Source of the DNA: Nigrospora sphaerica
Lineage: Eukaryota > Ascomycota > Sordariomycetes > Amphisphaeriales > Apiosporaceae
Length of the DNA stretch: 64,000 nt
Assembly: GCA_018287875.1 (NCBI GenBank)
Contig: JAGVVL010000012.1
Location: 46,342 to 110,341, forward strand
Direction of reading: 5' to 3'
The first letter of the stretch is position 1, and each line of letters begins with the position of its first letter. The position numbers were made by a program, and so were the translations under genes. The notes beneath the pieces were generated by a model that saw only the letters and a list, made by a program, of their open reading frames with translations, was not told the DNA's origin and made no database searches. This document shows, piece by piece, positions 1-9,352 of the stretch.

Positions 1-2091
1 AGCACGATCAATGCCCTAGCTAATCAGCTTGACCGTGAAGGGTTCTGGAGCCGTTTACAGCTCGATTCGGAGAACCGCGTTAAGGCTTTACTTTTCGCGC
101 ATCCAGAGTCGCTGAACTATCTTCAGGCTTATCCGGATGTTTTGATTCTCGACTGTACCTACAAAACGAACAAGTACGGAATGCCGCTCCTAGATATGAT
201 CGGGGTAGACGCTTCTCAACGGTCCTTCTGCATCGCATTTGCATTTCTTAGTGGAGAGAGCGAGGGAGATTTCATTTGGGCTTTAGAGCGTCTACGGTCA
301 CTCTACGAAATCAGCAAATCCCGCCCACCTTCAGTCATTCTTACCGATCGATGTCTTGCTTGCATTAACGCGATTAAAGTATGCTTTCCCTCTGCTACTT
401 CATTGCTATGCCTTTGGCATGCGAACAAAGCCGTCCTTCGTTACTGTCAGCCATCATTTGCTACCCAGCCACAACTCCGAGACTCCGAAGCCGACAGATC
501 TGCAAGCCTTAAAGAGTGGAACAACTTTTACCAGCATTGGCACCAAATCATTCGCTCTCCTACCGAGGAAATATTTAACACCCGTGTGTCTATATTTGAA
601 CAGCGCTATATTACGACACATATTCGGGACGTGGCCTACGTTAAGGAGACATGGCTCGACTTATATAAGGAAAAGCTTGTGAAGGCCTGGGTTGACAGCT
701 ACCCTCATTTCGGCAATGTTGTCACTTCGCGCGTCGAAGGCATTCATGCTCTTCTTAAAAGCCATTTAAAAAAATCAACACTTGATTTGTTTGAGGCTTG
801 GAGGGCTATCAAGCACGCGTTGATGAACCAACTTGGAGAACTAAGGTCCAACCAGGCAAAGCAGCAGATTCGGTCCCCGATTGAACTGTCCGGTCCACTC
901 TATAGTGTGGTACGGGGCTGGGTATCACACGAGGCTCTTCGAAAGGTTGAAGAGCAGCGGAAGCTCCTCCCGATAAGCGGTCCGCTACCACGCTGCACAG
1001 GCGCATTCTCTCGGTCGCAAGGCCTGCCATGCGTTCACACACTTGAGGCTTTGTTATCCGAAGGTAAAGCTCTCTATCTCGGGGACTTCCATTCTCATTG
1101 GCACCTAGTCCGAAGTGGTGCCAAACCTTTCCTTCAAGAGCCTCGCCAGCGTATCGACTTAACAGCTGCCAAGTCCTCTTTACCACGGTCAAGCAATCGA
1201 CGGGAGCCCAGCGGCTTTGAGGCCGTTGAAACCGCAACTAAACGAAATGGTCCAGCAATATGTACCAGATGCAACCGTCTAGGCCATTCGAGGGTGTCTC
1301 AATCATGCCCCCTAAGGCACGCGGAGCTACAACTTCGTGTAGAGGCGGCGGCATCACAACAGCTGCAAACAGTACCGGAACCCCTAGCCGACATACCAAT
1401 GTCTGAAGCTATGTCCGAGTTATTAGCGTCTGGACCTCCACATGAGTCTCCCGCCCCCGACTTCCTGTCCGACTCGCCGACTCAAGAAGATGCCACGGAA
1501 TATATCCTAGAAGAGATCGAAGCTCAGCTTTCAGAGGAGGTCGAAGCTCAGCTTTCAGAGGAGATCGAAGCTCAGCTTTCAAAGGAGATCGAAGCTCGAC
1601 CTACAGAGGAGGTTAATAACCAGTCTTCGAGACGAGTTAAAGATCAAGCCTCAGGACAAGTCGAAGAACAGCAGCAGGCTCTAGAGCAGCCTATAAAGTA
1701 CACCGACCCAAAAGCGATATACCAAAGATATGTCGTAGAAAGAGAGGTCTGGAAGAAGACCCTACCTCCGGGCACTTATTCTAATAACCAGATGTACAGG
1801 AAGGCAATGGGGTTACCACTACGGTATAGCAAAGCGGAGTACGATTGGTGCTTAGATTATAAGCAAATGACGAGGCGTTGTTTAACGCCAAAGGGGGGAC
1901 GGGACTGGACAAAGGAGGAAATGATGGCATATCTAGACTGGGAACGATCTGAGACGGAGCGGATCGATGCTCAGGTGGCAGAAGAGTCGGCAAGCAGCCT
2001 ACCTAACCGGAGAGGCATGGGAAGCCTTTGGAGAAGGGCAGGACAAGACTGCGAGGAGCAGCAGACTATATACGCAGCAAGATTCGTATAG
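1..2091 (+). CDS. MULE transposase, 5' partial, frame intact
   Basis: Open from the first base of the window, so the FAR1-type DNA-binding N-terminus is missing here; it is visible in the other copy. The frame holds the MULE transposase catalytic domain (ILDCTYKTNKYG near 142-180, then LTDRCLACI and LCLWHANKAV), a region like the SWIM zinc site (C..PCVH, about 990-1035), a zinc-knuckle-like CTRC..GH..C at about 1259-1305, and an acidic linker of four 24-bp tandem repeats near 1513-1608. The C-terminal third is unfamiliar. The family catalyses cut-and-paste transposition with 8-10 bp target duplications. This copy lacks the frameshift of its partner, so it could supply active protein if its 5' end is intact. 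Confidence 0.9.
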   Translation, partial: STINALANQLDREGFWSRLQLDSENRVKALLFAHPESLNYLQAYPDVLILDCTYKTNKYGMPLLDMIGVDASQRSFCIAFAFLSGESEGDFIWALERLRSLYEISKSRPPSVILTDRCLACINAIKVCFPSATSLLCLWHANKAVLRYCQPSFATQPQLRDSEADRSASLKEWNNFYQHWHQIIRSPTEEIFNTRVSIFEQRYITTHIRDVAYVKETWLDLYKEKLVKAWVDSYPHFGNVVTSRVEGIHALLKSHLKKSTLDLFEAWRAIKHALMNQLGELRSNQAKQQIRSPIELSGPLYSVVRGWVSHEALRKVEEQRKLLPISGPLPRCTGAFSRSQGLPCVHTLEALLSEGKALYLGDFHSHWHLVRSGAKPFLQEPRQRIDLTAAKSSLPRSSNRREPSGFEAVETATKRNGPAICTRCNRLGHSRVSQSCPLRHAELQLRVEAAASQQLQTVPEPLADIPMSEAMSELLASGPPHESPAPDFLSDSPTQEDATEYILEEIEAQLSEEVEAQLSEEIEAQLSKEIEARPTEEVNNQSSRRVKDQASGQVEEQQQALEQPIKYTDPKAIYQRYVVEREVWKKTLPPGTYSNNQMYRKAMGLPLRYSKAEYDWCLDYKQMTRRCLTPKGGRDWTKEEMMAYLDWERSETERIDAQVAEESASSLPNRRGMGSLWRRAGQDCEEQQTIYAARFV

Positions 2092-2188
2092 CGGAAAGTA
2101 ATTGAAGAGGTACAGGATAACGACGAGCTGGTTGCGGTATCCTAGACGAAAGCTGGGCTGTGCTAATTACCATACTACATAGGGAGAG

Positions 2189-2291
2189 GTGCGATGTCGG
2201 CCGGAACCAAGGCACGCTAAGCTATAAACAGAATCCGCACGGGTCCCGTGCGATTTTATCCGCACGGGTACCCGTGCGCCTATTGGGAGCC
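2189..2291 (+). repeat. 103-bp terminal inverted repeat of left MULE
   Basis: Identical to 12075-12177 and to the reverse complement of 9153-9255. It contains two palindromic motifs, CGCACGGGTACCCGTGCG and the 17-nt relative CGCACGGGACCCGTGCG, separated by about 10 bp. Confidence 0.95.
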
Positions 2292-2822
2292 TAAGTTGCA
2301 CAGTTGTGCACGGACCGCGTTCGTGAGCCAATGTCTTGGCGCTGGACTGTAAGCACCGGCATACAGCGGCTCCATATCAATCGCCCCGAGCTGTGGAGCA
2401 GTCATACACCTGTATGACTGCCTCAAAAGGCTAGTGTATCTGTACCTCCGTCATTAACCTTGTTGCAATAACGCCCTTTCAAACGACCCTCTTCTGAACG
2501 ATCGTTCTCCAAAGGCGCTACGATGAACGCAATATCAGACTCTGCTCATAGCATACGGTGTAAGCACACCGGGTCATCCTTTCTAGCATCTGTCATGTGG
2601 TGCATAAGGATTGTACACAGGTTGCATAAGATAGGTGGTGGCAGCCGCAGGTTTTTCAGACATAGGGTTGAGCATAACCTATGGCCTCTGCGGCTGCCGT
2701 CTCGAGATGAAAGATATCTCAGTGAGCGACAACTTGATAGTGAGACTTACACTCTTTTACAACATACACACACACACTCACTTCTATTCTCATGACATCT
2801 TTTCATACTTGTGACACCAGAT
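2292..2822. other. Intergenic, two strong inverted repeats, no gene seen
   Basis: No reading frame here resembles a protein. Two hairpin-forming sequences stand out. At 2398-2421 a perfect 10-bp stem (GCAGTCATAC / GTATGACTGC) has a 4-nt loop. At 2640-2698 an 11-bp outer stem (GGCAGCCGCAG / CTGCGGCTGCC) encloses a second inner stem around CATAGG / CCTATG. They may be relics of small non-autonomous elements or transcript-end structures; neither is shown. Confidence 0.5.
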
Positions 2823-4194
2823 TCACTCAGAAGTCCACAATACGCCTGTCCCACCCGAAACCTGTGGCTTGATATAGGAAACGACCCTCAGTTTCCCATC
2901 GGATTTGATGGAGCATCCAATGTAGGTATGCGCTCCAGTACGTAACCTCATCGACTGAGGAGAACTGTATTTGTTACGAGATATGCGTGTTAGCAATAGT
3001 GCCAGCATCAGCCAGGATCGATGGAGCGAATGAATGACTCACAACAACTTCCTCATGGCTTGAATGTAATCAGGCATATATTGAGATCTCCGGTGAAGCT
3101 TGAAGTAGGTTTCGAGCCCGAGAATGATAGCCTCATCGCTAGTCGCGTAATGTCGCACGGGCAGGTAGACCTTGGCGACCGGAAGGCGTCCCCAGTCCGG
3201 AACTCGACGTTGAAAGAATCCCTGCGGTTCGGTGGTGATTCGACCCCAATGGCTGATCCGGGGGCTGATGGAGGCCAAAAAGTACATCCCAGAGCTTGCG
3301 AAGATGTATGAATCCCTCAGTGAGCTTTGGGTTCCTGACGCGACCTCCGAGACTCATGATGTTTATGACCGAGTTGAAGCTGGTATCACGGCAACGAAAG
3401 TAAATCTTCAGGCGCGAGCTCTCCGAAGGGACGAGGTCGATGGCCAGCATCTCGTACTCCAGCTGCTTATTGACAGTATCCGACGTAAAGTCGCTGAAGA
3501 CTTGACACGCCCTGAGGGTGTCGTCCGTCGTGCCGGGAATCGAGCGAATAGCCTGCAGTATTACAGCCAGGTTTGACTGCCCAGACACCTGTGCTCTCAT
3601 CTTGGGGAAAAAGTAGGCCTTGGCCACGATTTTAGTCGCAGCTAGATCAAAGGCGTAGAAGATGCTGGTCTTGTGATCCCGTGCATCTGCCTGCCTGCAA
3701 ATGTAGGCGTGGCTACTGAAGAAGGATTTGAAGTGGTGAAATAGTTCAAGCTTCATCGACTGGCAACCGTCGTATGAGCTCCTCCTCAAATGCAGGCTGG
3801 ACGGCCAGATTGTATGGATCAAGCGGCGTGCCAGCGTGGAGCCCGATAGGCTCTACAGAATACCGTATGGTAGGGGGCTGCTGTCGGTGCCCCAGTCCCA
3901 GCTCAGCTCGATAGGAGTTCCGTCGTCCGTCATGAAGCTCGACCACGACGATTTATCAGGGGTGGCACCAATGTATGAGGCCACAGCTTGGGCGAAGAAC
4001 TTCAGGTCCCGGTGCTGTTTGTCCGGCGAGTACCTTGCGTGATATAAAAGGACGGCTAGTGCTTTGCCGCTATGCTGTGTCCACCAGTAATAATAGTCCG
4101 GGTTGCCATAACCCTCAAGTTCCAAGTTTACCTGGTTCCATATGGAGAGCTCGCCGGGATGCCACGGCCCTCTCGCGATGCTGTTGCCGTGCAA
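2823..4194 (-). pseudogene. DMATS-type aromatic prenyltransferase, frame broken
   Basis: Recognisable over nearly the whole family length on the minus strand. In order: YYYWWTQHSGK and YHARYSPDKQHRDLKFF near the N-terminus, then DDGTPIELSWDWG with the conserved Glu that in tryptophan prenyltransferases binds the indole. These are followed by IRYSVEPIG, AKAYFFPKM, KVYLPVRHYATSD and the C-terminal RTGAHTYIGCSIK. These soluble enzymes attach a dimethylallyl group to indole or other aromatic substrates in specialised metabolism. A normal intron lies at 2965-3042 (GTGAGT donor, TTGCTAAC branch, TACAG acceptor) and joins two frames exactly. The remaining joins are frameshifts: at the G run 3873-3877, near 3765, at AAA 3213-3215 and at GG 3185-3186. 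All but the one near 3765 look like one lost base in a homopolymer. An upstream ATG at 4296 is in frame but separated by two stops, so the start is put at 4194. It is either a recent pseudogene or an intact gene with assembly errors. Confidence 0.85.
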
Positions 4195-4918
4195 CTGGAG
4201 TTCCTTGCCCCAAGGTTATCGGGGAAACTTCCTCCGTTATCCGTCGTAGACCATGGAGCCGAGTCTGGGGGATTCTGAATCAACTGTCTGAGCCATGGTG
4301 GTCGTTTCTGTGGATTTCTTTCGAATTCTATCAGGGGATAGATTGCGAACCAGTGTCTGGATGGGTATTTCTATCTCATATAGTTTACCGAGGTTGCGTT
4401 GTAGTGGCTGTAGCAGTACAATAGCCACCATAAGATTTCAACTACTGCATGATTAAAATGCTCTGTCACAGCGTGCACCGTATAGTGGGCGATTCTCGGA
4501 TGTACTTCATTGTTGAAATTGATTGGCTATGCACGGTTTTCTAAGCCCTACAAGCTGCCATTTGTGCTAATCGGGCTAGACAAATATAAACCCCACCTTT
4601 CGTACACGAGGACTGCATAACCCAACCCTGAGCTGCGTCAGCCAATCGGACAGTGAGGAGCTTTGCCGATTAGCTTCCTCTAGGAACAGCTGAGTAAGCC
4701 CTTGTTCTACCACCTGAGTCAGTCATTCGTCAGCATTACCCAACCGTCAGTTGACAGAAACGCAAGATGTGAGGTAGCTACGCCATCTACATGGGCTACA
4801 TGTGCTCACGACGTGTACTATATATCGCGAATGGCTGCGTCCGCTGCATCCGTACTTGACCACTTGTTCCCTATCTGAGGTCTAAATTTTGAACCTTGTA
4901 GTATTACTATGTCCGGGC
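4195..4918. other. Intergenic, no gene recognised
   Basis: The DMATS frame extends upstream to about 4296-4431 but with two stops. The rest shows no coding pattern that I recognise and no clear repeat. Confidence 0.5.
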
Positions 4919-5657
4919 CTACCGATGCACCTCACTCAGCCGCGCTTCACAGGAGGAGGATGGTACTTTTACCTTAGCGCCAAATCTATTGGGGCCGAAT
5001 ATCAAGTCTATCCACACCGACGAAGGCACACAGGGGTGCTTTTGTAGCCATGGGGGACGTGGACAGATATACCCTCCTTCAGCAGTCTGACCCCGCACAG
5101 CTCCTTGGAGTGGTTTAAGATTACTACTGGCAGGACTGATAAGCACCTTATACCCATTGACAAGCCTATTGGCCGTTGTAAACTTATCTAGCACCACTAT
5201 GTGCTTTCCGGGAGACCAGGCCACGCCAAATAGCTGAGATTCCACGGTTTGTATGACACCATGAACGGAATGTTTTCCCATTCCAGTACACACCTGACCC
5301 TTTGACTTCTCGGTGAGATGCAAGAATGAGTCATACCGTCGGGCCAGAGGTCGAATAGGGACTCAACTTTGACGATGTTACCTGGTTGGACCCATCTAAC
5401 GGAATTGGATTTGTCCCATAGGTGAAGTTTGGGTACTTTGATGCACTTTAGCACTGCCTCGGCTTTCCACTTACATCCTGGACAGGTAGTCGGCCTCTGC
5501 GTCGCCTGAGCTGTCCGTGATGATTTCTTTCCCATCGCTTTGCAGGACCCGGACGCATAGCTGCAGGTTGCGTTAAACATGGAACATACGATACAGTAAG
5601 CTTGACCATTCCATAACACTTCGCTTGCCCAGTAAAAACGATCGTGATGAAGTACAT
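4919..5657 (-). CDS. Unidentified ORF pair, cysteine-containing product
   Basis: Two overlapping open frames on the minus strand. The 5' one (about 5197-5619) has two CxxC pairs (CIVC, CPGC) plus several further cysteines, which could be a metal site or disulphides. The 3' one (4919-5323) reads VAWSPGKHIVVLDKF and later ISPASSNLKPL. A GTATGA donor near 5334 and an AG near 5230 could join them, but this is a guess. I do not recognise the family. It sits between the prenyltransferase and the dioxygenase-like gene, so it may belong to the same metabolic remnant. It may also be non-coding. Confidence 0.25.
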
Positions 5658-6172
5658 CTCAGTTTACTACTTCGTAGAGGTATTTTTGGCTTACCCCACC
5701 GAGTACTGAGTCATTTCCTATCGACTCCCGCTTGGGAAACAATTACTAAGCGCAAAGGATCTTTTCTGAATCCTTAGGTCGCGCCTCGTCTCTATTTGGT
5801 GCGGTGAGGTGGATAAGGTGGTGTGGGACAGAACTTATCGACCTCGCCCCTTCTTAGGGGACCAATTTCCTAGAGACTTAGGAAAACCTACTCTCCATAT
5901 GGAAGCGTTGAGTTATATAATGATTATTTTTAGGTGGCTACAATTATATAGAAATCTGTAAAGACAGGCCTTCTATCACCCCTTATACAGAATGATTTTC
6001 AACAACTCTATTACTATGTCAGTCATAAGAGACACATTTCTGCTCTTGGGAGCATGCGTCTTTACTTTTGGTGTGCTGATATGGCGGCTTACTCGTCCTC
6101 GCTGTCGCCCGTCTTTTCTTTGGCTATTGCTAAACAAGACGAAAACAGCAGAATGCTTAAAAGCTTGCCCGG

Positions 6173-7681
6173 ATGCCGTACTACAACGAGCCGGTATTCA
6201 GATTGCTCCAATTGGTCAATCTAGATGGGGCAGGCGACTGGCCACCACGCTGCGACCATCGTTCCTGGCCGGCAACTCTTCTTCCGTACAGAGACATATA
6301 CCTTGAACTGAATCACTTACTGCCCGTTGCCGACCCTTCTCTCGAGGATGACATCAATCAAGAAAGACGTTTCGAGTACCGGGGCCTGATGCGAAAACTT
6401 CTCTCTGAGAGGGTCAATATGGCGGAGGTCGAGAAATTGTTGTCTGCCGCTGAGAATGGGGAATGGGATACCTTTACCCTCGAAGCGTACAACGGCTTCT
6501 ACTGTGCCGTTGCCTATTGTCGCCATGCATACCGGTAAGTGTCAATGCCGTTCTACGGCTTGCACGCAATTTTGGTACCGTCTTGCTGATAGCTGTTGAT
6601 GTTGCTTTCTGCTGCAGATGGGCCATGATCCCAGTGGTCAAGGTCGCTCAGATGGAGACAATCGTCGATTTCCCACCAGAGCTTGAGACTCCCTGGCCGT
6701 ACTTACAGCGCCATTTTGGTTTCAGGACTGATTCAGGAAACATCACATCTAACGCCTTACATAACTACGACGAGAAAGGGAGCGAGTCTACAAGGTTAAT
6801 GTCGGCATGCCGAGTATGATACAGTCATCTGAAGAGGCGTTCGCTCAGATCTTCTACGACGTGGAAATCCTTGTAAGAAGAAGAATAACATTCACATTAA
6901 TCCCCTTCAGCACTATTTATAGGAGTGGAACAAGCTAATACGGTACCGGGGGCTTGTTACAGGCTTTCCCAATATACTACGAGCTGGTCTGCACACTCAC
7001 GAGTTATACGATTGGTGACAGGGAAGCTTGCATGAAGCACCTGGAAAACATAAACGAACGTCTCCGGAATCTCCTTCTAATATTCTTCGACCGGATGAAT
7101 GACACCAAAGTTGCCCGCTCCGTCTGGCTGAGCTACATTCAAGGGTTTCAGGGCTGGGGCGTGGGGCGCGTCATCAACGGGGAGTATTTCAAGTACGATG
7201 GGGTGTCAGCCAACCAAGTCCTCTTATTTCAGGCTATTGATGCCTTCCTGGGCCTTGATCCCTTCCTAACGGTTGAGGCTATGGAGCTGTACATCCCGCG
7301 ACGCCAGCGCGACCTATGTGCGTCGCTGCGGGCGCACTCGATACGCTCCCAACTGTGCGAGCAGAAGGACGCGGGCCTGATTACCGAATTTACAAAGATC
7401 GTTAAGCAGATGAGGGTATGTAACTCATTATGTAACCCTAACCCATATGCTCGGAATGCGCGAATCGCAACGCGTGCTAACAACCGTAACTTGGCATGAA
7501 GGTCTTCCGAGCCGCCCACCGCACCCGGGCTATGCCTTATTTACAGCAGCCCGCCATTGAGCGGTTGCCTATGACGGCTAGTAAGTCGATACTTACCTAT
7601 AATCGAGAGAAAGAGGAACTGGACAAAGCTCTTGCTGTTTTAGATGGTCTACTGAAGAAGAGATTGAACGAGACAGTATGA
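6173..7681 (+). pseudogene. Indoleamine 2,3-dioxygenase-like protein, frame broken
   Basis: IDO-family enzymes use haem to open the indole ring of tryptophan to N-formylkynurenine. The C-terminal half is convincing: VWLSYIQGFQGWGVG followed by GVSANQVLLFQAIDAFLGL, then MELYIPRRQRDL and FRAAHRTRAMPYL. The histidine in FRAAH (about 7514) aligns with the proximal haem ligand. Three introns fit: 6535-6617 (GTAAGT..TGCAG), 6873-6922 (GTAAGA..TATAG) and 7416-7501 (GTATGT, GTGCTAAC branch, ATGAAG); the first and third join frames exactly. Two breaks remain, at AAAGGG 6776-6781 and at the G run 6948-6952, both homopolymers. The N-terminus is unclear: a hydrophobic frame starting at 5992 lies upstream in a different frame and may be another exon. 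The sequence is divergent from primary-metabolism IDOs, so a role in a specialised pathway is plausible. Confidence 0.72.
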
Positions 7682-8356
7682 GTATCAGATACAATCAGTT
7701 TCCATATAAGCAAAGCCCTTGATATCGATTCAACTTGATGCTTTGAGAGCTATTTGATCGGTTTATTGGAACAGACAGAGCCCAGTGCTGTAGGGAGTCT
7801 AGTGGAAAGGCGTGGTCGTGAGGTCGATCCCATGGAAAACGGAGCTTTCTGATGAACTAAGTAATGTATATCGTTGGCCACAACCATGTGCAAGCAAGGA
7901 CCAAAAGTAGAGGTCGCGGGCTAGCACAGCGGCTTGGTCGCTTCGTAAGTTAGCTTGTCAGAAATCTATGCGTCTTTCGGCAGGTTACTGCTTACCTTTC
8001 ACGACCTTTTCGTATTCCTTCTACAGGCTCTGGTCAGGTAGCGAGGACAACTCGAACTGGCGATGAATGGAAGCCCGAGAGGAGGGAACTGGCGACGCCC
8101 ATGGCATGAACCACCAACATACAGCATAGCCGCCGCTAGCCTGGTGCTTCGTCAGCCGCACAGGGTTCTTGGCTAAAATGCGAGTATCTCGACCGAAAAG
8201 CTTCAGTTGATTGACAGGCGCCTCTGATACTGTACATCACGAGGTGAAGCCTCAGTGCCTCGCATCCATAAGAGCTGAATGCCTCACAAGGCATTTAGAT
8301 AAATATGGAAGCTGTTAATAGCCCGATAGACGACACAGAAGAGGACGACAGCTCTA

Positions 8357-8440
8357 ACACAGAGCAAGCACTATAAAACCTAACCTCGGGAACAGACACC
8401 AGCCCCACGCGAAGGAAAAGAGAAGCATCAGAAAGACCAG
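8357..8440 (+). repeat. Degenerate repeat shared with 41003-41086
   Basis: Both stretches align from ACACAGAGCAAG through CTCGGGA to GACC with roughly two-thirds identity by eye, in the same orientation. The family is unknown. Both read openly in one frame (TEQ.L.N...G), so an old coding element is possible. Confidence 0.45.
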
Positions 8441-9096
8441 AATTAACTACGAAAAGGGTTAGTCAGCCACCCAAACTAAGCTGGAATCCGATGTTTAACT
8501 TATTCTACGGTCGGATACAGGGTTTTCGGTTATATATAAGTGAAAGAATGAGTATTTTTACGAAATAAACACTGAAGACTGCCCGGCGTAACAGAGCTGG
8601 TGGGAAGGCACCCTAGATAAAACCTTACACCACCCCGCCCCAGCTAGAAATCGGGCAAAAGGACTAAAATCGAAAGCTAGGAGACCTAAGGTTTATCTAC
8701 CGGTTTGCCACACGCGACTAGTCAAATACGTGACCAGACGTCTACAATACCCTAGTACAAGTGACAAACCTTATACTAGTGGCAGCCGCCGGAGAGCATT
8801 CCGATGCCGCGATCTCCACAGGCCTGACAGCCTCAGAAGCGAAGACATAGATTTACAAAAAGCCAACAAGAATGCGTTTGAATACGAAAAACTAAAACCT
8901 GTTACTTCTACATACACTCCCGCGTTCCTCTAGGCTAGATTACGTGCCGCTTCCGGCACGGTCCACCTGTCAATTAGTAATGGATCATAGAGCCTGCAGA
9001 CTCGGTTCTTACTTCCCTGCATACCAGCTCAGCTCGGCTTCAGGCTCGGTTCGGCTCGGCTTGACTCGGCTCCCAAGGCTTGGCTTCCGATACGCG

Positions 9097-9133
9097 CACG
9101 GGCCGCAGTAGTCGACGCCTACTGTGGCCCGTG
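9097..9133. repeat. 15-bp inverted repeat (hairpin)
   Basis: CACGGGCCGCAGTAG pairs with CTACTGTGGCCCGTG with a single G-T pair and a 7-nt loop. It lies just outside the MULE target duplication. Confidence 0.7.
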
Positions 9134-9143
9134 CTTGTTAATG

Positions 9144-9152
9144 CTCCACTTA
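9144..9152. repeat. 9-bp target-site duplication of the right MULE, left side
   Basis: CTCCACTTA immediately outside the left TIR, repeated exactly at 12178-12186. Nine bases is the usual MULE duplication length and fixes the element boundaries. Confidence 0.95.
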
Positions 9153-9255
9153 GGCTCCCAATAGGCGCACGGGTACCCGTGCGGATAAAATCGCACGGGA
9201 CCCGTGCGGATTCTGTTTATAGCTTAGCGTGCCTTGGTTCCGGCCGACATCGCAC
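9153..9255. repeat. MULE left terminal inverted repeat
   Basis: 103 bp, perfect complement of 12075-12177; begins GGCTCCCAATAGGCGCACGG and ends GACATCGCAC. Confidence 0.96.
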
Positions 9256-9352
9256 CTCTCCCTATGTAGTATGGTAATTAGCACAGCCCAGCTTTCGTCT
9301 AGGATACCGCAACCAGCTCGTCGTTATCCTGTACCTCTTCAATTACTTTCCG

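Larger units (their letters stand above)
1..2291 (+). mobile_element. Mutator-like DNA transposon (MULE), left copy, 5' end outside window
   Basis: The right-hand part of a MULE carrying the transposase reading frame and ending in a terminal repeat at 2189-2291. That 103-bp end is identical to both ends of the complete copy at 9153-12177. Position 1 corresponds to position 11442 of the other copy on the opposite strand. The translated 562 residues that can be compared are identical, so the copies are recent relatives. The only difference noticed is one extra G in this copy near position 265. The outer flank begins TAAGTTGCA, which should be the 9-bp target duplication; the partner lies outside the window. 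Confidence 0.93.
7682..9143. other. Gene-poor spacer with repeat relics
   Basis: No gene recognised. A stretch at 8357-8440 resembles 41003-41086. At 9025-9075 there are degenerate CGGCT-rich direct repeats. A near-perfect 15-bp inverted repeat with a 7-nt loop is at 9097-9133 (CACGGGCC.. / ..GGCCCGTG), close to the MULE insertion site and sharing the CACGGG / CCCGTG theme of the MULE ends. Confidence 0.5.

Noticed and set aside
809..1237. Open minus-strand frame inside the MULE transposase (142 codons), repeated at 10207-10635
   Set aside because: Exact antisense shadow of the transposase in both copies; no known motif.
1501..1620. 24-bp tandem repeats as a minisatellite
   Set aside because: They are in frame inside the transposase gene and identical in the other copy, so treated as part of the protein.
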